NCBI GenBank assembly: GCA_963747535.1
Contig: CAVVFX010000023.1
Location: forward strand, 1-64,000
DNA: 64,000 nucleotides
Direction of reading: 5' to 3'
DNA from: CAVVFX01 sp963747535
Lineage (GTDB): Bacteria > Acidobacteriota > Terriglobia > Bryobacterales > Bryobacteraceae
Below, in pieces: positions 62,445 through 64,000 of this stretch. Below the pieces are notes generated by a model, which was not told the DNA's origin, did not search any database, and worked only from the letters and a program-made list of their open reading frames with translations. Numbering within the stretch: position 1 is the first letter of the stretch; every line of letters starts with the position of its first letter. Both the position numbers and the translations under genes were made by a program.

Positions 62445-63201
62445 CCGCCGGTTTGTGATGCAGGTGGCGCTTGATATCGGGCCAGAATTCCTTCAGGGCG
62501 TTGGAGAGCGCATCGGTCGCGATCTGGGTACCGGCGCGCGTCATGGTCGGGCCCAGCCCTCGCTGGTCGGGATAGTAAAGATTGGAGATGGAGGCTCCCA
62601 TGCTGTTGCCGACCACTTCGGCGAAGTTGAACGTCGGGTTTCCGTGATCGGTTTTGCAAACCAGAACACGGGTCAAGGCGTAACCCAACCGGCCCCATTT
62701 GGGACCGTGAGACTTCCGGAAATACCGTGGGTCCTCACGGAACGCAGCTGCCATGAAACCTTCGGTCAACATGTTGCCGATCACCTGGTCGGCGGTAGAA
62801 GTCCCGTAATAACGCGCAAATCCGGCTACCCCCTCACCAAAGGAGGGGTGGTCCTTATCGATCATATAGAGACCGGCGAAGGCAGCCCCGGTGAAGTAAC
62901 TGGGCCAATCGAAGGAGTCCTTTGCGGCAATTTTCAACTTGTATTTCCAGTCGATGGGCTGGAATGGGACCGTACCGTCCGCCGTCCGATAGTTGGGGAG
63001 AACGCCCAGGATCCGCTTGTCTATCGGCTCCGGCTGGGTCGGGTCGGGTGTGACCTTCGGCTCCGGCTGGACCTCTGCCACAGGAGTGGCTTCAACCGGC
63101 GCCTCGGCAGCTTGTTGCTGAGCAAAGGCGGCCTGCGAAACAAATATGGCCCCAACCGCAGCCCATGCCAGGCATAACAATTTCACGCAAAAAGACCTCA
63201 T
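62416..63201 (-). CDS. Exported acidobacterial protein of unknown function
   Basis: 261 residues. Signal peptide (LLCLAWAAVGAIFVSQAAFA), a Pro/Glu/Ala-rich spacer (residues 28-60), then a domain with 'RILGVLPNYRTADGTVPFQP', FDWPSYFTGAAFAGLYMID and 'RYYGTSTADQVIGNMLTEGF'. I recall proteins of this pattern as common in acidobacteria but without assigned function. Amphipathic glycine-rich stretches suggest outer-membrane association; inference. It precedes the cas6-like gene with overlap. Confidence 0.75.
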   Translation of the reverse strand: MRSFCVKLLCLAWAAVGAIFVSQAAFAQQQAAEAPVEATPVAEVQPEPKVTPDPTQPEPIDKRILGVLPNYRTADGTVPFQPIDWKYKLKIAAKDSFDWPSYFTGAAFAGLYMIDKDHPSFGEGVAGFARYYGTSTADQVIGNMLTEGFMAAAFREDPRYFRKSHGPKWGRLGYALTRVLVCKTDHGNPTFNFAEVVGNSMGASISNLYYPDQRGLGPTMTRAGTQIATDALSNALKEFWPDIKRHLHHKPADAQALTPGE

Positions 63202-63391
63202 TCGTAAATATTCCGTAAATCCAGCAGCTCACGAGACGACTAGTACTATGATGACGATTCGATCACTTTGGTTACGCAAACTTAGCTCTATCGTGAGACC
63301 CCAATAAACGTGCTTCTATTATCTCTAACTCGGAGAGAGTCTCGCGCGGGGCATTTTGCATGACGGATGGCATCGCGGCCAAGCACCCGTG

Positions 63392-64000
63392 TCAGAGGCC
63401 GCCCCAGGACCCCATGTTGCGGGCCTTGGCATATTTGAGAAACGTGTAGAGCGACGACATGTAGGCGATGGCAAGGCCTTCGAGGCCGTCCTGAAAGCCG
63501 CGATGCAGGAAATAGCCTTTGATGAACGTCCAGGCGGGGTCGATGACCAGACGGTGGGTCGGGACCTTTTGCCTCCGCGCCACCATTTCTTCCGCGGCCA
63601 GAGTGGTGTATCGGTCCATGGTTTTCAAGTGTTCGGACAGAGAGTCGCAGGTGTAGTGGAGAAGATTGGCGTCAAGATGGCCCACGCGTCCGTCCACTTT
63701 TACCGATTCATGCACGAACTCTCCGACCCAACGCGCTTTGGCCCGATGGTAGAGGCGAACTTTGCGGTCCGGGTACCAGCCGCCATGGAAGATCCAGCGT
63801 CCGAGATATTGGGCGAGCCGCGGCATGGTGTAGGCATCGTGCCGGGGGCCGTTTTTCTTGAGGTTCCAGATCTCGCCTTCGAGACGCTCGCTGAGGGCTT
63901 CGTCGGCGTCAATGGATAGGATCCAGTCGTGGGCCGCGTGCTCGGAGGCCAGATTCTTTTGTTTGGCATAACCGCGCCACGGGGCTTCGATGACGCGAAC
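63392..64000 (-). CDS. Family-2 glycosyltransferase, LPS-core (WaaE/KdtX)-type, 5' end outside window
   Basis: The C-terminal 202 codons are present; the frame runs off the window at 64000. 'HDWILSIDADEALSERLEGE' contains the DxD-like metal-sugar nucleotide motif of GT2 enzymes. 'MPRLAQYLGRWIFHGGWYPD', RKVRLYHRAKARWVG and EFVHESVKVDG are typical of WaaE/KdtX-like LPS inner-core glucosyltransferases, with an ending on a short amphipathic helix that probably touches the membrane. Confidence 0.85.
   Translation of the reverse strand, partial: VRVIEAPWRGYAKQKNLASEHAAHDWILSIDADEALSERLEGEIWNLKKNGPRHDAYTMPRLAQYLGRWIFHGGWYPDRKVRLYHRAKARWVGEFVHESVKVDGRVGHLDANLLHYTCDSLSEHLKTMDRYTTLAAEEMVARRQKVPTHRLVIDPAWTFIKGYFLHRGFQDGLEGLAIAYMSSLYTFLKYAKARNMGSWGGL

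Noticed and set aside
63830..63860. Apparent frameshift in the glycosyltransferase
   Set aside because: Reading the run of five G on the plus strand correctly gives one continuous frame (KKNGPRHDAYTMPRL); the break was only due to where in-frame ATG codons lie.

Overview
The window looks like chromosomal DNA of a Solibacter/Bryobacter-type acidobacterium. Evidence: three secreted proteins (a subtilase, an NHL-repeat protein and a lipase-like protein) end in the Solibacter-type C-terminal module (TIGR03437). There are also DUF1552/DUF1592 partners, cytochrome c plus PQQ-dehydrogenase pairs, a PadR-ADOP permease relic, a CadC-like wHTH-TPR regulator, and many short dispersed palindromes. Genes sit on both strands in short runs. 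I saw no rRNA, tRNA, CRISPR array or intact insertion sequence.

Layout. 0-5 kb: ExbD-like protein, CE15 glucuronoyl esterase, small PH-domain membrane protein, DUF1080 protein and ACS-family organic-acid transporter (uronate/plant polysaccharide theme). 5-14 kb: secreted subtilase, coiled-coil/TPR protein, NHL protein, two small genes, then a 0.6 kb stretch without a long ORF that holds three strong ribosome-binding motifs and ends in a strong terminator. 14-20 kb: two sugar/organic-acid MFS transporters, a gutted terminase-like gene, leuA. 20-24 kb: a collapsed PadR-ADOP relic, a heptahaem cytochrome-TPR protein, an amidohydrolase and a TonB-receptor tail fragment. 24-31 kb: a tight four-gene operon of two beta-propeller proteins, a D-aminoacylase fused to leucine-rich repeats, and a second LRR protein.

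31-34.4 kb is an accessory, repeat-rich stretch with a HigBA-like toxin-antitoxin pair whose toxin is frameshifted. 34.4-40 kb: PIG-L deacetylase, DUF1552 and DUF1592 cytochrome operon, vanadium-haloperoxidase-like protein. 40-48 kb: wHTH-TPR regulator, a DUF4159/VWA/DUF58 operon lacking its usual MoxR ATPase, and a beta-propeller protein. 48-57 kb: two convergent cytochrome c-PQQ dehydrogenase operons that bracket an unrecognised two- or three-gene cassette (LRV-like helical-repeat protein, a putative degenerate nuclease-fold protein and a small coupled ORF) and a second copy of the composite repeat. 57-64 kb: RraA-like secreted protein, lipase-like protein, an isolated Cas6-like protein, an acidobacterial protein of unknown function and a truncated family-2 glycosyltransferase.

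Strongest leads: (i) a composite repeat of about 0.8-1 kb present in inverted orientation near 31.6-32.4 and 53.5-54.5 kb; (ii) the unexplained transcript-like region at 13.44-14.04 kb; (iii) the 51.76-53.3 kb cassette; (iv) the solitary Cas6; (v) the D-aminoacylase-LRR fusion. All functional statements rest on motif recognition by eye; no database search was run.
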